This document shows, piece by piece, positions 29,662 through 58,420 of a stretch of 64,000 nucleotides of DNA. Each line of letters begins with the position of its first letter. Position 1 is the stretch's first letter. Source of the DNA: Ecdyonurus torrentis (taxonomy: Eukaryota; Arthropoda; Insecta; Ephemeroptera; Heptageniidae); assembly GCA_949318235.1 (NCBI GenBank), contig OX439127.1:23025791-23089790 (forward strand), written 5' to 3'. A model generated the notes under the pieces. It was not told the origin of the DNA. It searched no databases and was given only the letters and a program-made list of their open reading frames with translations. The translations under genes and the position numbers were made by a program.

Positions 29662-31432
29662 TTATACGTGGTAAAGTGATGAATCATTTGTCTCGTAAAG
29701 TTTGAAATTTTTTATTATACAATCTGCTCTCCAAAATCTATAATTCGTTTCGACCAACAGCGAAGAGGTTCACAAATTTTCCTATAGCCTCTACTGTAGC
29801 ACTAGTAACACCCCCTATATACTGCTGCAAACAAGATTGATTTTCCCATTTTTGCATTCCTCGAACTTTGAGTATAAAAAGTTTATTTTGCTTACTTAGA
29901 AAATAAAACACAAGTCCTGAAAGTTTTACTAAAACACACACAAAAAGATATACATATTTATTATATAATTATATATTATAATAAAATACTGTTTTCTTAC
30001 TGTATGTTGTTGGAATCATATATTATTATAAGATTATATAATATTCAATGTTACAAAACAACATTGGCAAACTAAATATTGTAAAATAATTAATTAATTT
30101 TTGGATATAATGACAGCGATCAATAAATTTTTACCGCATATAACATAATTCATATTATATGATGTTATAATTCTTTATGCTTTAAAAATGACAATTCTGA
30201 AAAATATATGTTAACTATAGAAAAAAAAAGGTAAAAATACACGTAATGGTTTTCAGTTTTGACAATTACACATTTTGAGTAGCTATTTAGGACCCCTAGG
30301 ACAAAGTTTTTTTCACTTCTTCTGTGCTTTTCTCTCCTATTTTGCTACTCAATCAATACCTCTGAGCTTAGAGAACGGTCGTCAAGCACAAGCGCATCGT
30401 GCGCCTGCTTTTCGCTCGATGTATCTTTTCTCCAATCCATGCTTCACAAACGTGCGTGCCAACTACCCTTACTTTTTTTCCCTCCATTTGTAAGGGATGG
30501 ATTACATCAATATATAATTTTATTTGTGTGTAGATATTACTACCTCTATAATTTTAAAAAAAGGGGAAGAGGGTAAATCAATAATAATAACATAAACAAG
30601 AATGATTAATATAAAGTTAAAGATTAAATAAGTGACTTTGATGCGTGCACAGTTGCATTCACATTACGAATATGCAAATATATTAGATAAAAATAAAAAG
30701 TGTACAAAGTAATAATAGCCTATAAGTATATAAATAATATGGTTCTTTAATTGACTCACAAAAAAACTTTATGAAATTGATTTTTAAAATATATATACTA
30801 ATAAATATCTAAAAACATGAATATGTATACATCTTCATGACAACTTTGTGTTATAATTTAAAATTGTATAAAAATACATTACAGTACTATAGAAATAAAA
30901 GTTAAAAATTGATAACATATTTCTAATCCAAAACTAAAACTTGTTTCCTATGTTTTTATTACTATATGGATTGATTTGGTGCAAATAGCTCTCAGGGTTA
31001 TAATAAGTACTTCAAAACTGGTCAACTAGCTCTGTATTATGTACAGTGTTATTAGTGGTATTATTTTTTTTTGAATTACCACAAAGACTGAGAGAATACA
31101 CATATATACAGTATGTGTACTCTGAGGATATGTATAATTTGTTTAATGTCCTCGCAATAATATATAATTATTATTGTCCAAATTTGTTTGACTGTACGTT
31201 GACGTTGTGATTCACCACGTCTTTGTTTCTGACTCGAGTGTTTTATTATGAGGTATTTTATATGTAAAGGTCAACATTGAGTTAGCGGTTATCTAATAGA
31301 GCGCAGAGTGGGCAAAAAAAATTATTCGTTGTTTCTAGTAAAAGATCGATATTTTCTCCTGGACCAACTCATGCTTTGGGGTATATGTTTGGGGTATTAT
31401 CAAAACAAATTGTATGATAATAATATACTCTC

Positions 31433-31922
31433 TTAAAGGCGTAGAACACCTTGAACAGAAAACATATTGTCTAATATCTAAACGTCTATATCGTCTAAAT
31501 ATCATAACGTTGATTTGGCCTGAACCGTTGAATTCTAATTTATTTTCCATTCACAAAATGACAGCTGCGGGATTGTGACGTCACAGCTCACCTGCTTTCG
31601 CGCGCGTAGACTACAGTCCGTGCTACCTAAGGATGTTCGCGATTAATCGAAATCAAGCCACGAGCCAATAGACACTCAAGTGCTCAAGGTCACTAGGAGG
31701 TGGGGTAATGCTAACTAAATGGAGAGCTTTTAGATGCTCTCTTATTGGTCGCATCCTTAGGTGGCGTGGACTGTAGTAAGCTGTAACGTTACAAACCCGC
31801 AGCTGCTATTTTATAAATGGAAAATAAATTAGAAATCAATGACTCCGGCCAAATTAACGTTGATATTTAGGTTTGTTAGGATATTACACATATTTTTTGT
31901 TCAAGGTGTTCTACGCCTTTAA
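31433..31922. mobile_element. TTAA-ended fold-back element (piggyBac-like MITE), copy 1, with nested insertion
   Basis: Ends TTAAAGGCGTAGAACACC and the exact complement, with TTAA at both borders as expected of piggyBac or Kolobok target sites. Arms include TAATTTATTTTCCATTCACA near the middle, and a TGACGTCA is at 31576-31583. A second inverted-repeat element (31614-31773) interrupts the centre. Confidence 0.75.
31614..31773. mobile_element. Nested 160-bp inverted-repeat element
   Basis: Ends CAGTCCGTGCTACCTAAGG and CCTTAGGTGGCGTGGACTG. CAG...CTG termini suggest a hAT-type MITE. It sits in the centre of the TTAA element; the other copy of that element at 46381 lacks it. No clear target duplication is visible. 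Confidence 0.6.
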
Positions 31923-32615
31923 TATTTAAGCAGAAAGAAGAAGCATTTTCTTTGAGTGGCACATTTAAATAGAATATGTATATATGACTATCGTATGATT
32001 GCTTAACAGTTAACAGAGAATCATTATTTTATCATAGCGATCTACATATATATATTATAACTTTAAGTACAAACATAAGTCAAAGGTATAGTAATTGTGC
32101 AATACAGAAAACGTTGCAAAAAATTGATCTGCTAATTGTATTGCAATTTATCAACTTTATTGCATCAAATTCAATGTGCTTTGAAATTGAAAATGATATC
32201 AAGTTTTATCGTTTTAATTATGTTGTAAAAGAAAAATACTGCTAGAGAAACTTATTGTTTTAAAACTTTCCACCCAAGCACTGCAATGATTGCCCGATTT
32301 ACTGAATTAATTTTAAATGCCTTTTATTTATTAAAGGATATACTTTAATTATATTATATAGAAATTAGATATAGGAAAAATTTATATGTAAAAATAAATC
32401 AATAAAAATGAAAAAATGATATTCTTGTATACATCATTATACTATATATGTATAGTTTAAAATAAAGTATATTATAAAGCAAAATTTCCAATTATACCTA
32501 TCACTTTACAAGCTATATTACTGTATTTTTTTATTCATATAACGTATAAGTGTACAAAATTATATTTCAACCTCAGTATTGACTTTGCCTATATTTTTCA
32601 TAATAAATTTATGTG

Positions 32616-32775
32616 TGGTAGAGCCGGTTCACGTATGGAGCAAAATTTTCAAAGTGCATTAAATTAGATTTAAGTGGATGAAAATTTATTATTATTATTT
32701 CCCCCTCCCCCTTTTTTAATATTTCAATTTGTATAGCACATTGAAAATGTATTGCTCCATGTGAACATGCCATTG
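32616..32775. mobile_element. 160-bp inverted-repeat element
   Basis: Left GCCGGTTCACGTATGGAGCA ... TTTTCAAAGTGCA, right TAGCACATTGAAAATGTATT ... CATGTGAACATGCC. Imperfect hairpin around an ATT-repeat and C-rich centre. Confidence 0.6.
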
Positions 32776-33368
32776 GTTTGCACACACACACAAAGTTTTT
32801 TTTCCCCCGCTTACTTATTTTTTTGATAATCCAATAAAAAATTACTTAAATGCAAAACTATTATATATACTGATATTCAGTGTAAAGCTGCATTTATCTT
32901 TTCTTTTTTTCCAGTTACAGTTTTTGCTTAACATGCACAGTATCTTTTGTTCTTATCTCTTTGTGCGCGTAAAATTATACACATAATTATGCGTAATTTA
33001 TTCAGTTGTTTTAAAGAGATGTATATATATATATATACTGCAGAGTTTAGTGTTTAAAGCACCCTACTGCATCAACCACAAGACGAATTCCAAGGTGGTC
33101 GTGGAGTTTTAAACTCACTCGTTCGTTCACTCCGCTTTACCCTACACTCTCTTCTCTTCTCCCACGCACACGCGTATCACAGCACAATCAATGAAAATGC
33201 TCTAGCAGAATGTTACCCTACCCCCTTGCTTTTTTTTTTTTTTTTTTTAAAGAATACAATATTAATTGCGCAAAAAAAGATTGTGTTTTTTGTTGTTATA
33301 TGTGATTGCGCTTCTTTAAAAACAAAAACTTGGTGCGTATGGGTGCTTATTTATTAAGGTGTTTAATA

Positions 33369-33528
<160 letters not shown>

Positions 33529-34927
33529 GACACTATTCCTTTTAATATATGACATAAATATAAATAGCCTACTTTTCAGTCATCAGCAATTTAAGTTTCA
33601 GATGATGTCCATAATCTGAACTTATTGCAATTTAATTTAATTTTACAATTAATTGTGACTTTTGACGAATACAATTTGAAACTCTGATTTTTAAATCATT
33701 CAAACTGATGCGATATGTCATTTAATTATTTTAATATGAAGTGGGGGACTCTATGGACTGCAATTAAAATTAAGTAAAGATTTATAATGCTTGCAGCATT
33801 TTTTTTTTTTTTTTTTTTTTTTGGAATACTGCCCGATCAATAATAATTAATAGATGCCGATGTGTATAATTATGTATTAGCTTTTTTATTTAGAATATAT
33901 GTGATTAAATAAATGAACATTAATTTATTTCAACTCTTTATTTTATATTGTGTATACAATGAAAACTTGACGTACTTTATTAAAAACACAAAGATTAAAA
34001 TTCTTTTATATAGTATATATATTATATATAAAAAGAATATTATACTATTATTTATATATAATCAATAATTAATATAAAGACAAAACGAAGAGCTGCAAAT
34101 GAATTATTTATCAGATCAGATTTATTGTGCTAAATGAATATTTGTATATATATTTTTTTTATTTCTCTCAACGATATACTTAATGCACTATATAACTTTT
34201 CATTTAATTTATAAATAATAACAATAATAAAAACTCGACAGCAGATTCAAAATATTTAGATTTTTAGATACTCTCAATATTTTCTATTTGTAAAAAGATG
34301 AATAATCTATAATAAAAAAAATATGCTTACGACTTATAATGACTTCGATCAGCATTTCGATGAACACTTGTGTCAATCACAGCCAGGAGATAAGGCGAAT
34401 TGTGCCCCTGCAAGAAGCGGGAACGACTGACCTTTTCCCGAAGAAAATAATATTATTTTTAAATGGTTCTTGGTAACTCCACGAGAAGCAGCACTTGTCA
34501 AATTTCGTGTATTTATTTCAATCGAACTCGTGCGCTAGTACTAGCAGTACGAAATATATTTTATGCTCTCCAATATTTTCAGAAAAATTACCGATTGCTA
34601 CATACGTGTACGAGTGTGTGAGCATTGCTATCACGGGAACGATTATATTTAAATTAAAATTTGATTTATAATAAATAAAAATTCAAGAATTATCAAATTT
34701 AAAATAAAAAATAAATTTAAATGATAAAAAATGCGGAGAATTTTAGAGTTTGAAGTAAACAAATACCAGGGCGACATACAATTAATGCCTGTAAAAGTTA
34801 AATTTCTAAACCTTTATAGCTTCACAGCTTCACCCCCGCCCTCTCTTCTATTACTTTTAATCTGCTCTTCATTTATGTTTTATCGTGTATATATATAAAT
34901 ACTGTATACATATTTAATTCCTCTTTT

Positions 34928-35031
<104 letters not shown>

Positions 35032-36300
35032 CCCATCTTTTTTTCGAAATGCATTTTATTAACTATAATTATATTGTTAATTGTTAGGTGTAAAAGGGTA
35101 GGTTATCAACTCTCACTTTGGCACTTTCAATTGCATTTTTTTTTTTTTTTTTTTTTTTTGCAGGGGAGCGGGAGATTAAAATTATTTTTATTTATTCTAT
35201 GTTGTATGTAATCAGTAACCAGGGTCTCGTAGAGTTAAATCATACTTATAGGAGAGTTAATAACTATAAAATTCCAGAATCAGGTTGCAAAATCGAAAGG
35301 ACTCCCCCCCCCCCCCCCCCTTAAGCTGCATATGGTACGTCCCTGTTGGAAATATTTATGCAATCTGCTGAACAACTATATATATAGGACAAATTGAACA
35401 TACTGTTCTTTCTGAATGAACATATTTTGCATATACCTATACTACAGCTTCTACAAATTTTTCTTTTTGATGTATGGGATCACACACGGAAATAAAGCAC
35501 ATTCATTCTTTTACCATCAAGAATTTTTATAATGCTTTGCATAATTTTGTACATTAAAATTTTGTAATAAGTATAATAATTTATATGTCAATGTGAAAAA
35601 CATTATTTCAAAGTTCACACTGTTTATAACAAAAAGTATGAAAGGTAATATTTCAATTTTTAAACCTGCCAGCAGTTTTAATATAAATAATAATAAGAAA
35701 TGTGTTGCTATTTTGCTTGCATATATTCAGTAAGCACCTGTTCCAAATTGCTTCACTAATTTTTCCCTCATTTTTTGCCCACTATTTAAAAAAGAATACT
35801 GCTCAAGATAATGTGATATATTGGTAGCCAGGAAAGGTACAAGCACATTCTCTCTTAAAATATCACAATGTGACTTTACACCCCTCCACTACACTCCATG
35901 CAGTTAACTGTTGATAAGAGGAAAATGCAGATGGATTAGCAGGGAATCAATGTGGCCTGTCAGTTAATTTGTTACCATGCTCATTAGTCATTAGTGAATG
36001 CAACAATAATTAACTAAAATTTAAAATTTAATTTTTGAGCCTGACTTAATGAAATCAATTGCAGGGAACAACAAACAGGCAAACTATAAATGGACTTAAC
36101 ATGTTGAGCTCACAGTACAATACAGAAGTCTGTAAGTTTCATTACCTGAAAGCTAGATTAGAGCAGCTTACTCAATGTGGGTTTTAGACTGACCTATAAC
36201 ACACCAATTTGACCTTCAGATGTCCTGCAGATCTACCCTTTAGTAGAGAACTTTAATAGAGAAGTGCCATCCCCATGTTTTAGGCAGTCTTGCACACGCA

Positions 36301-36487
36301 GAACAGTAAGCCTATCACTTTTATTTTGAGGCACCAATAGAAGCCCAGAAGGAGCCATTTAGAGATACCAATCAGAAAGCACTCTTAAATCACTTTTGCT
36401 GTCGCACACTCTTATTGGTACCTCAGAATGGCTTCTTCTGGGCTGCTAATAGTGCTTCAAAATAAAGTGACATAGGCTTATTGTTTT
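36301..36487. mobile_element. 187-bp inverted-repeat element
   Basis: Left arm AACAGTAAGCCTATCAC ... GAAGCCCAGAAGGAGCC, right arm GGCTTCTTCTGGGCTGC ... GACATAGGCTTATTGTTTT. Directly followed by family B copy 1. Both are set between related sequences at 36180-36290 and 36660-36760 (CCTTTAGTAGAG, CATGTTTTA, ACACCAATTT), so they may interrupt an older repeat. Confidence 0.65.
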
Positions 36488-36489
36488 GC

Positions 36490-36631
36490 ATATCAGGTCT
36501 TCCGGATAGAAATGTCGTAAAGTAGCTTTTTTTGTGATGCGACCTTGAATCTTACCTGTTCTTTTCATAGAGCTCATAGTCGCATGGCAAAAAAACTCTA
36601 ATACAACATTTCTATTCGGAAGAACTGATAT
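36490..36631. mobile_element. 142-bp inverted-repeat MITE, family B copy 1
   Basis: Ends ATATCAGGTCTTCCGGATAG and its near complement. The central CTTACCTGTTCTTTTCATAG is identical in the copy at 49817-49960. It abuts the element at 36301-36487. Confidence 0.78.
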
Positions 36632-38169
36632 GCGGGACTGCCCGATATGGGATGACACTTCTCTGTTACAGTTCTCTCACCTTTAGTAGAGCAGCGACAT
36701 TTTCATGTTTTACGGTCAACCTTCAATACACCAATTTTGATAAATTAAGCCAGGGTTTTACCTAAACTGTGTATTGCTGGTCATCCTAAATCATGAGGTT
36801 GTCTCTTCTCTGACTTTTAGATAGTGCCACTTAGACTACTGTATTGCATTGTAATGTTAAGCTATATTATATAAAAAATAATAATAATGAAGGCTTACAT
36901 TTTAGCAGCCTGATAAAAAAATAATAATAAAATGGTGGTAACATATAGACCTGAATAGTTAATATCACTTGCAAAACACGTCTACGTTAGTTTTCATACA
37001 AAAATTTGCAAAAGTTATTAAAACGTATTACATATAAATATTAACTAAATAATATGCCTCTCTTGTCAGTCAATTTAATCCATTAAACAAAGAAATCCAT
37101 GCATCATTATGTAAGGAGGTCTACATATTAAAATCATTATTTAGATAATAATGCAATACTTATGGATGGTACTGTAACATTTTTATTTCCTTCCATGCTT
37201 TTAACTACAAAAGTGCTCCAACTAAAATGCAATTCACAAAACATTTTTCATAAAAAGAGAATAAAATTTTTATAACACTTTGCAGCATTCATCTCTTAAG
37301 TTTAGCTCAATATCAAAGTCAAACATTAAAGAAAAAAAAAGAATTACATTTCTGTTTTATTTAAAAATTAAATAACATTTTTTTTTAATGACAAAAGTAC
37401 AAATAAAACGATTAATTACACCTATCAGACTAGAAATTGCATTTGGAGTGCTTCAACATTTATTAAGAGTCTTTTTCCACAGTCAGTATTTCTTAATACA
37501 GTTATACAATTATACTTTTATTCTAAAAATTAGATGCATACTGTATCATTCATTGACTGGTGAAATATATATATATAGAATTTTATAGGTTGGGTATTCA
37601 TAAAAAAAAGGTAAGCATGGGTAACAAAAACCTACATAGAAAGGATGAAGTGAAAAATAGATTCATGAAAAATCAGATAACTTGCTCAGTGCTGCATTTA
37701 ACATTTCACACATACACACAAATGTGAATTACAACAATGTTAGTAAATATTGATGCAAAGTAATTAAAAATTGCAACAGTATTTAGCATGCACTTTATTC
37801 AGAGTAATAATGAATGGTAATTAATATTCAATTATTGCTAATAATTATATGGTAAGATCTTAGGAGCCAATGCTACTGAAATGATTAATATGGAAGTATC
37901 GGCAGTGGGGGCAAAATTAAGTTCACTTCAGCTTTTTCTTTTTTATTCTTTTAAACTGTTAATTATATATTTCTTTACGCCCATACAAACTTATTAAAAT
38001 CACAACATATGAGCTAATACCTATGACATTTAATGTAAAATACATTTTGCTTTGCTCAAGTACTTGTATTGTATTGAAAGGTACTCCAAGAGAGCAAAAC
38101 ACCTGAACCTACAACATGTACAAATACATAAAACTTTTATTTATTTATTTTTCCACCTTTTTTTATATA

Positions 38170-38474
38170 TATTTATATATTGATGTTGTTGCGAGCAATA
38201 TGTGTATCTCGTATTTTGTCAGGCAAAGCAAAATGTGTACGTTGTTATTTGTCACGCTAAGCAATATGTGTATAGCGTATTTTGTCATGTGAAGCAATAT
38301 GTGTAAGTCGAGCGCCATCTCCATTACGTTCGGAAACGACTTACACATTTTGCTTAGCTTGACATAAAACGAGTTACACATATTGCTTCTCGTGACAAAT
38401 AATGAGATACACATTTTGCTTTGCCTGACAAAATACGAGATTAGCATATTGTTTGCAACAACATCAATATATAT
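38170..38474. mobile_element. Fold-back element with tandem 33-bp units in each arm (copy 1)
   Basis: Perfectly alternating hairpin about 300 bp long. Outer ends are ATATTGATGTTGTTGC and its complement. Each arm has about three 33-bp units built on TGTGTATCTCGTATTTTGTC followed by a variable hexamer and AGCAA. The centre is CGAGCGCCATCTCCATTACG. It lies 165 bp beyond the STARD7 stop codon, possibly inside its 3' UTR. Confidence 0.85.
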
Positions 38475-38638
38475 GTATTTTTTTTATGCTTATTTTTTTA
38501 ACTTGGAAATTCATAAGTACAAAATCCGCAATTAAAATTTGTCCTGAACAACATTATGTTGACCAACAAACATTTTCATTTATAGAATAACAAGAAAATT
38601 ATTGACCTACTTATAATAAAGTAAAGTTACGAGATAAG

Positions 38639-54961
<16,323 letters not shown>

Positions 54962-55325
54962 TTCTTTAAAGCACAGTTAGTATTTTATCATTTTAATTAA
55001 ATTTGAAAAACATAACTTTAGCTGATTAATTTTTATAAAATTTCCAGCTGATCGTTCATCCTTTCGGCTTTCGGCTGTCACTTGTTTAGATCATCACAAA
55101 ACCTGCACAAAACACACACCGCACACACTCGGCCAATTTGGGTCACCGCGAAATTTAAAATAAGCGGTTAAGCCAATCAGTGCCCGCATTAAAGGTCACA
55201 TGATCAAATCTGACCAATCACATCTGAGCCGCGCTGAATGTTGCACAATTATTCAGCCGTACTCCACACTCCACAGTTCAGTAGACAGAAGTTTTAGCAA
55301 ATAAGTTTAAAGTTTAAAAGCTAAA
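54962..55325. promoter_or_regulatory. Probable bidirectional CCAAT-box promoter between STARD7 and the coiled-coil gene
   Basis: The two start codons point away from each other and are about 365 bp apart. The interval is GC-richer than its surroundings and holds three CCAAT pentamers on the plus strand (55133-55137, 55173-55177 within GCCAATCA, 55214-55218 within ACCAATCA). CCAATCA is the NF-Y-type core, common in TATA-less bidirectional promoters. No TATA box is seen. Start sites are not determined; CAGTTCAGT near 55275 is a plausible plus-strand initiator. Confidence 0.6.
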
Positions 55326-55646
55326 ATGGAAAGTAAAGTTATTGTTGGTGACGAGACGCAGAGAAATTGCGAAAAAATTAAAATTCAATTAGATCATGCA
55401 ATGCATGATAATGAATCTCTTTCACAGGAGATTCATGATTTAAAGGAGAGTAATGCCTTTCTAAAAATTCAAAACCAACGCTTGGAAAAGGGATATCAAA
55501 GAATGGAAGATCAGGTGTATACTCTTAAGAATCACATGATGAGCGGTGCCAAAGAACTCAAGGAATTAGAATCTACACTGCAAAAGCTAACGGATCATTT
55601 AATATCTGCTAATTTGTCTCGCGACCAATGTGTCGACGAGCGTTAA
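55326..55646 (+). CDS. 106-residue coiled-coil protein, family not recognised
   Basis: An uninterrupted 106-residue frame starting MESKVIVGDETQRN and ending SRDQCVDER. From residue 20 to about 98 it is almost entirely Glu/Lys/Leu/Gln-rich with leucine-type residues at heptad spacing (SLSQEIHDLKESNAFLKIQ; KELKELESTLQKLTDHL), a parallel coiled coil. There is no signal peptide or membrane segment. The start is the first ATG after a GC-richer leader (context CTAAAATGG). The stop is followed 13 nt later by a good donor (TTTAG/GTATAT) and a 111-bp intron, so the gene probably has a spliced 3' UTR. It faces STARD7 head to head. The composition fits an adaptor or cytoskeletal/centrosomal subunit, but I cannot assign a family. 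Confidence 0.7.
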   Translation: MESKVIVGDETQRNCEKIKIQLDHAMHDNESLSQEIHDLKESNAFLKIQNQRLEKGYQRMEDQVYTLKNHMMSGAKELKELESTLQKLTDHLISANLSRDQCVDER

Positions 55647-55770
55647 TTTTTTTGTTTAGGTATATGTTTACTTTTTTTAATTCACACTATAAACAGCATT
55701 ATATAAAATTTTACTCATACGTGTTCGTTTTCAGTACTCAATTAAATGTTTATGTGTTTTTTGTGTGCAG

Positions 55771-56020
55771 GATCCTGGATCGAGGCTCATAACTATGACC
55801 ATGATGGGGGTTTTCTCTTCCGCAAAAGAAAAGCTTTTGCTCATGGCACACGTACGATTATTTTATAATGCAGTGCCTAGCTGGCGTGTCGCTGTGTATT
55901 GAGACGTCCAGGCGAGCCCCAACAAAAAATGTACTATACACGCAGTGTCATTATATTTATAAATTGTATGTTTAAAATGATTAAACTTGATTATAAAGAA
56001 TAAAAAATATATTGTTTTGG
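55771..56020 (+). other. Probable 3'-UTR exon of the coiled-coil gene with poly(A) signal
   Basis: A clear acceptor (TTTTTTGTGTGCAG at 55757-55770) starts a GC-richer segment to about 55925. AATAAA follows at 55999-56004. The segment holds a small stem (GCAAAAG / CTTTTGC near 55826-55843). It could instead contain coding sequence of an alternative isoform. No known RNA family is recognised. Confidence 0.5.
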
Positions 56021-56397
56021 TAGGATTTAATACATTCCATTTTAATTAATTTTAAGTTAATTAACTCACCAAATTTTCTCTTCCCATGCAAACATAGTGA
56101 AACAACCAGCCAAAAAAAGTGTGGCTATAATAACAGTGCGATACATATATGCGACACCTGTAATTCATGCACTATATTTACCAGTCCAAACCTCCATGTC
56201 ATGTACCTTTAATTAGGAGGCTTTCACACTATGCACAACAGAAATTTTAATACTGTATCATACAGCAACAGGTCGTATGCGAGGCATTCTATTTCAGTCT
56301 TGCACTATAGTCAAACACTGAGAGGATGCATTATATGAACAGCCATCAACAGTCAGCCAGTGAAAAAGTAACACCATGATTGACAAGCCGGACGCTG

Positions 56398-56978
56398 CCC
56401 AGTAAACCACACTTTACATGGAAAGTACTTTTCCAGTGCATTTCTTGATTTCCTGCAAGTACTTTTCTGGCTCTTGCTACAAGTACTTGACCCATGTAAG
56501 AGTGTCACTCTGGGTCATGTACTTGGCAAGTACTTTCTGCTTTGCAAGCACTTTCCATTCACTTATGATTTTTTATTATATATAAAAAGTTTATTCCTCT
56601 CAATTGCCAACCTAGCCGGCATTTGGGATCGAACCTCTGACCATCCGATCATGAGACCTAGACTCTTCCACTGAGCCATAGTCGCATGATATAGAAGATT
56701 GAGATAAAACATATATTTATCTTTCTCTTTATTTTTTACTCGCTTCTGATTGGTTGGCACTGCATGTACTTGTGAAGTGCATGCAAGTAAAAATAAAAAA
56801 ACACTTTGCAAGCACTTTCTTAAAAGCTCTGTTCATGTACATGTCAAATACATTTCAGTTACATTTTTGTAAACTACATGAAAAGCACATGCAGAAATCT
56901 GAGGGCATGTACTTTTCACGTAGTTTTATAATAAAAAGTACTTGCCATGTATATTTCCGTATAATATGGTTTACTGGG
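56398..56978. mobile_element. 581-bp inverted-repeat element with AAGTACTT subterminal repeats and a tRNA-like core
   Basis: Ends CCCAGTAAACCA and TGGTTTACTGGG. Just inside, AAGTACTT-type words and AAGCACTTTC recur at least ten times on both sides. The middle carries the tRNA-like A/B-box sequence at 56615-56685. Multiple subterminal repeats are typical of transposase-binding regions. Confidence 0.7.
56615..56685 (-). repeat. Decayed tRNA-like sequence with Pol III A and B boxes
   Basis: The minus strand contains a box A (TGGCTCAGTGG) and a box B (GGTTCGATCCC) at tRNA spacing, and the D stem still pairs. Acceptor, anticodon and T stems do not pair well, so it is not a functional tRNA. It looks like a tRNA-derived (SINE-type) fragment captured inside the inverted-repeat element at 56398-56978. 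Confidence 0.6.
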
Positions 56979-57274
56979 TGAACTATGACTGCCTCACATC
57001 ACAACAACAAAAAATTCAATAAATGTTTAACAGTAAAAAGTTCTTCAACATCTCCCAGGCCCATGTAGCACATGCAGTATTGTAACAGTGGGGATTGGCA
57101 TACCTTAATATGTTTTATAATCCAGGAAGGCAGTGGTACACCATACCTTGCCTAAACACACGTACACATTCAAACCAGCCCGCTACCGTCACCAACCGGA
57201 CTCCCACATATCCACTCTTCTCCACTTCATTCTTTCCTCTTGTTAATGCCCCCCCCCCCCCCCCCCCTGCCATA

Positions 57275-57566
57275 TTGATGCTGTCGCGGCTAAACCACAC
57301 TTCTACTGTTGGTCGGTTTGCTTACTTTCACGCATCTACATTTATCGCAACACCAGGTGTAAGACTCTGTTCAGCATTTAAATAATGTTGAACAGAGTCT
57401 TACACAGGTAAAAAATACATCTTCATAGGAAAACAGGTGTAGAAGTGTTTTATACCGGTTGTAAATGTAAATGCGTGTTTCTATGGCTATCCCGTTAAAC
57501 GTACATGGGTGAAAATTAACAAACCCGGTAAAAGTAGATGTGTGGTTTAGCCGCAACAGCATCGAT
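57275..57566. mobile_element. Inverted-repeat element, family D copy 1, with a small palindrome inserted
   Basis: Ends TTGATGCTGTCGCGGCTAAA and TTTAGCCGCAACAGCATCGA. Internal pairs include TTTATCGCAACACC and GTAAATGTAAATGCGTG. A 45-bp palindrome at 57360-57405 (AAGACTCTGTTCAGCATTT and complement) has no equivalent in copy 2 at 63347-63621. Preceded by a poly-C tract. Confidence 0.68.
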
Positions 57567-57909
57567 ATACCTTTATAAACCATGAAACACCAGCAATAGC
57601 CATCATTCATAGTTTCTCTCAGAGTCTGTAAGGATACAGACTCTTTTTTAGTTGAAAGCCGGAATCTATCCACACGGAAAACATAAATTTGAGAAATTAT
57701 TCAGTTACATTGATGTAACTCTTCAGTACAAACCAATAAGTTGTTTGAAAAATTTAAAACAGTAACGTGTTAGTATATAAACGTTATTTCTTTAGCTGTA
57801 AAGAGTTAGCTCGTTAGATCTTAAAAAAATTGTATAGACCTATATCTAACAAATTTATTATAAAAAAAAAGTAATTATGTTGGTTCCTTTTTTCTGTGCA
57901 ATGTGTGTT

Positions 57910-58010
57910 ACTTTTTTATCTCTGTGCTAGCAAGATTTTCACCAACCTATGGGACTCTTTTTTATGATAAGGTCCTTGCTGGTTTTCTCCTATCCTTATC
58001 TTCCAAACTT
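57910..58010. repeat. Dispersed repeat G, copy 2
   Basis: ATCTCTGTGCTAGCAAGATT ... GATAAGGTCCTTGCTGG and TTTTCTCCTATCCTTATC; same block order as 39181-39290. Confidence 0.5.
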
Positions 58011-58420
58011 ATTATACCTTTTTATTTTTGTAACATCTCAAATATATAGCATAAAGCCTTAGACCACATAAAACAACATGAGCCTTTTAATGAAGAAACA
58101 CGAAATGGAATCTTCAAAACTGATGACAATTTTTACCAGAATGTTAATATAGCCCCACGAGAGAGCGTGAAAAAACTGTAAAGTATGCAATTTGCGTAAA
58201 AATTCATGTTTATAACGTCAGAAACATGCAAAAATTAGTACGAAAATGTTGTGCGGGTTGCATAAATCGAATTTTCTGATCACTGCTACGGGGCTACTGT
58301 TGGGTTTTGAGACAAACTAAAGTTATTTATGTAAATCCCATCAAGTGTTTTGTGTTATAAATGCTTATGTTTTTCTCCGGTCTATTCCTATAATGTTTAT
58401 AGGAATACAGGGTGTTTATA

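Larger units (their letters stand above)
21901..31432. other. Gene-free AT-rich stretch
   Basis: Microsatellites, poly-A/T tracts and family A MITE copy 2. GC-richer islands at 26455-26580 (CCATACCGCGCCGCATAAGC, with TATAAAT at 26520) and 30290-30490 carry no recognisable coding sequence. TGACGTCA occurs at 28823-28830. Confidence 0.55.

Noticed and set aside
55780..55850. SECIS-like or snoRNA-like structure (ATGA, TGATGG and an A-rich stem-loop) in the 3' exon of the coiled-coil gene
   Set aside because: The required 3' GA of a SECIS core and a proper box D are missing; only a short hairpin remains.
56615..56685. Functional tRNA gene
   Set aside because: Only A and B boxes and the D stem are kept; acceptor, anticodon and T stems do not pair.
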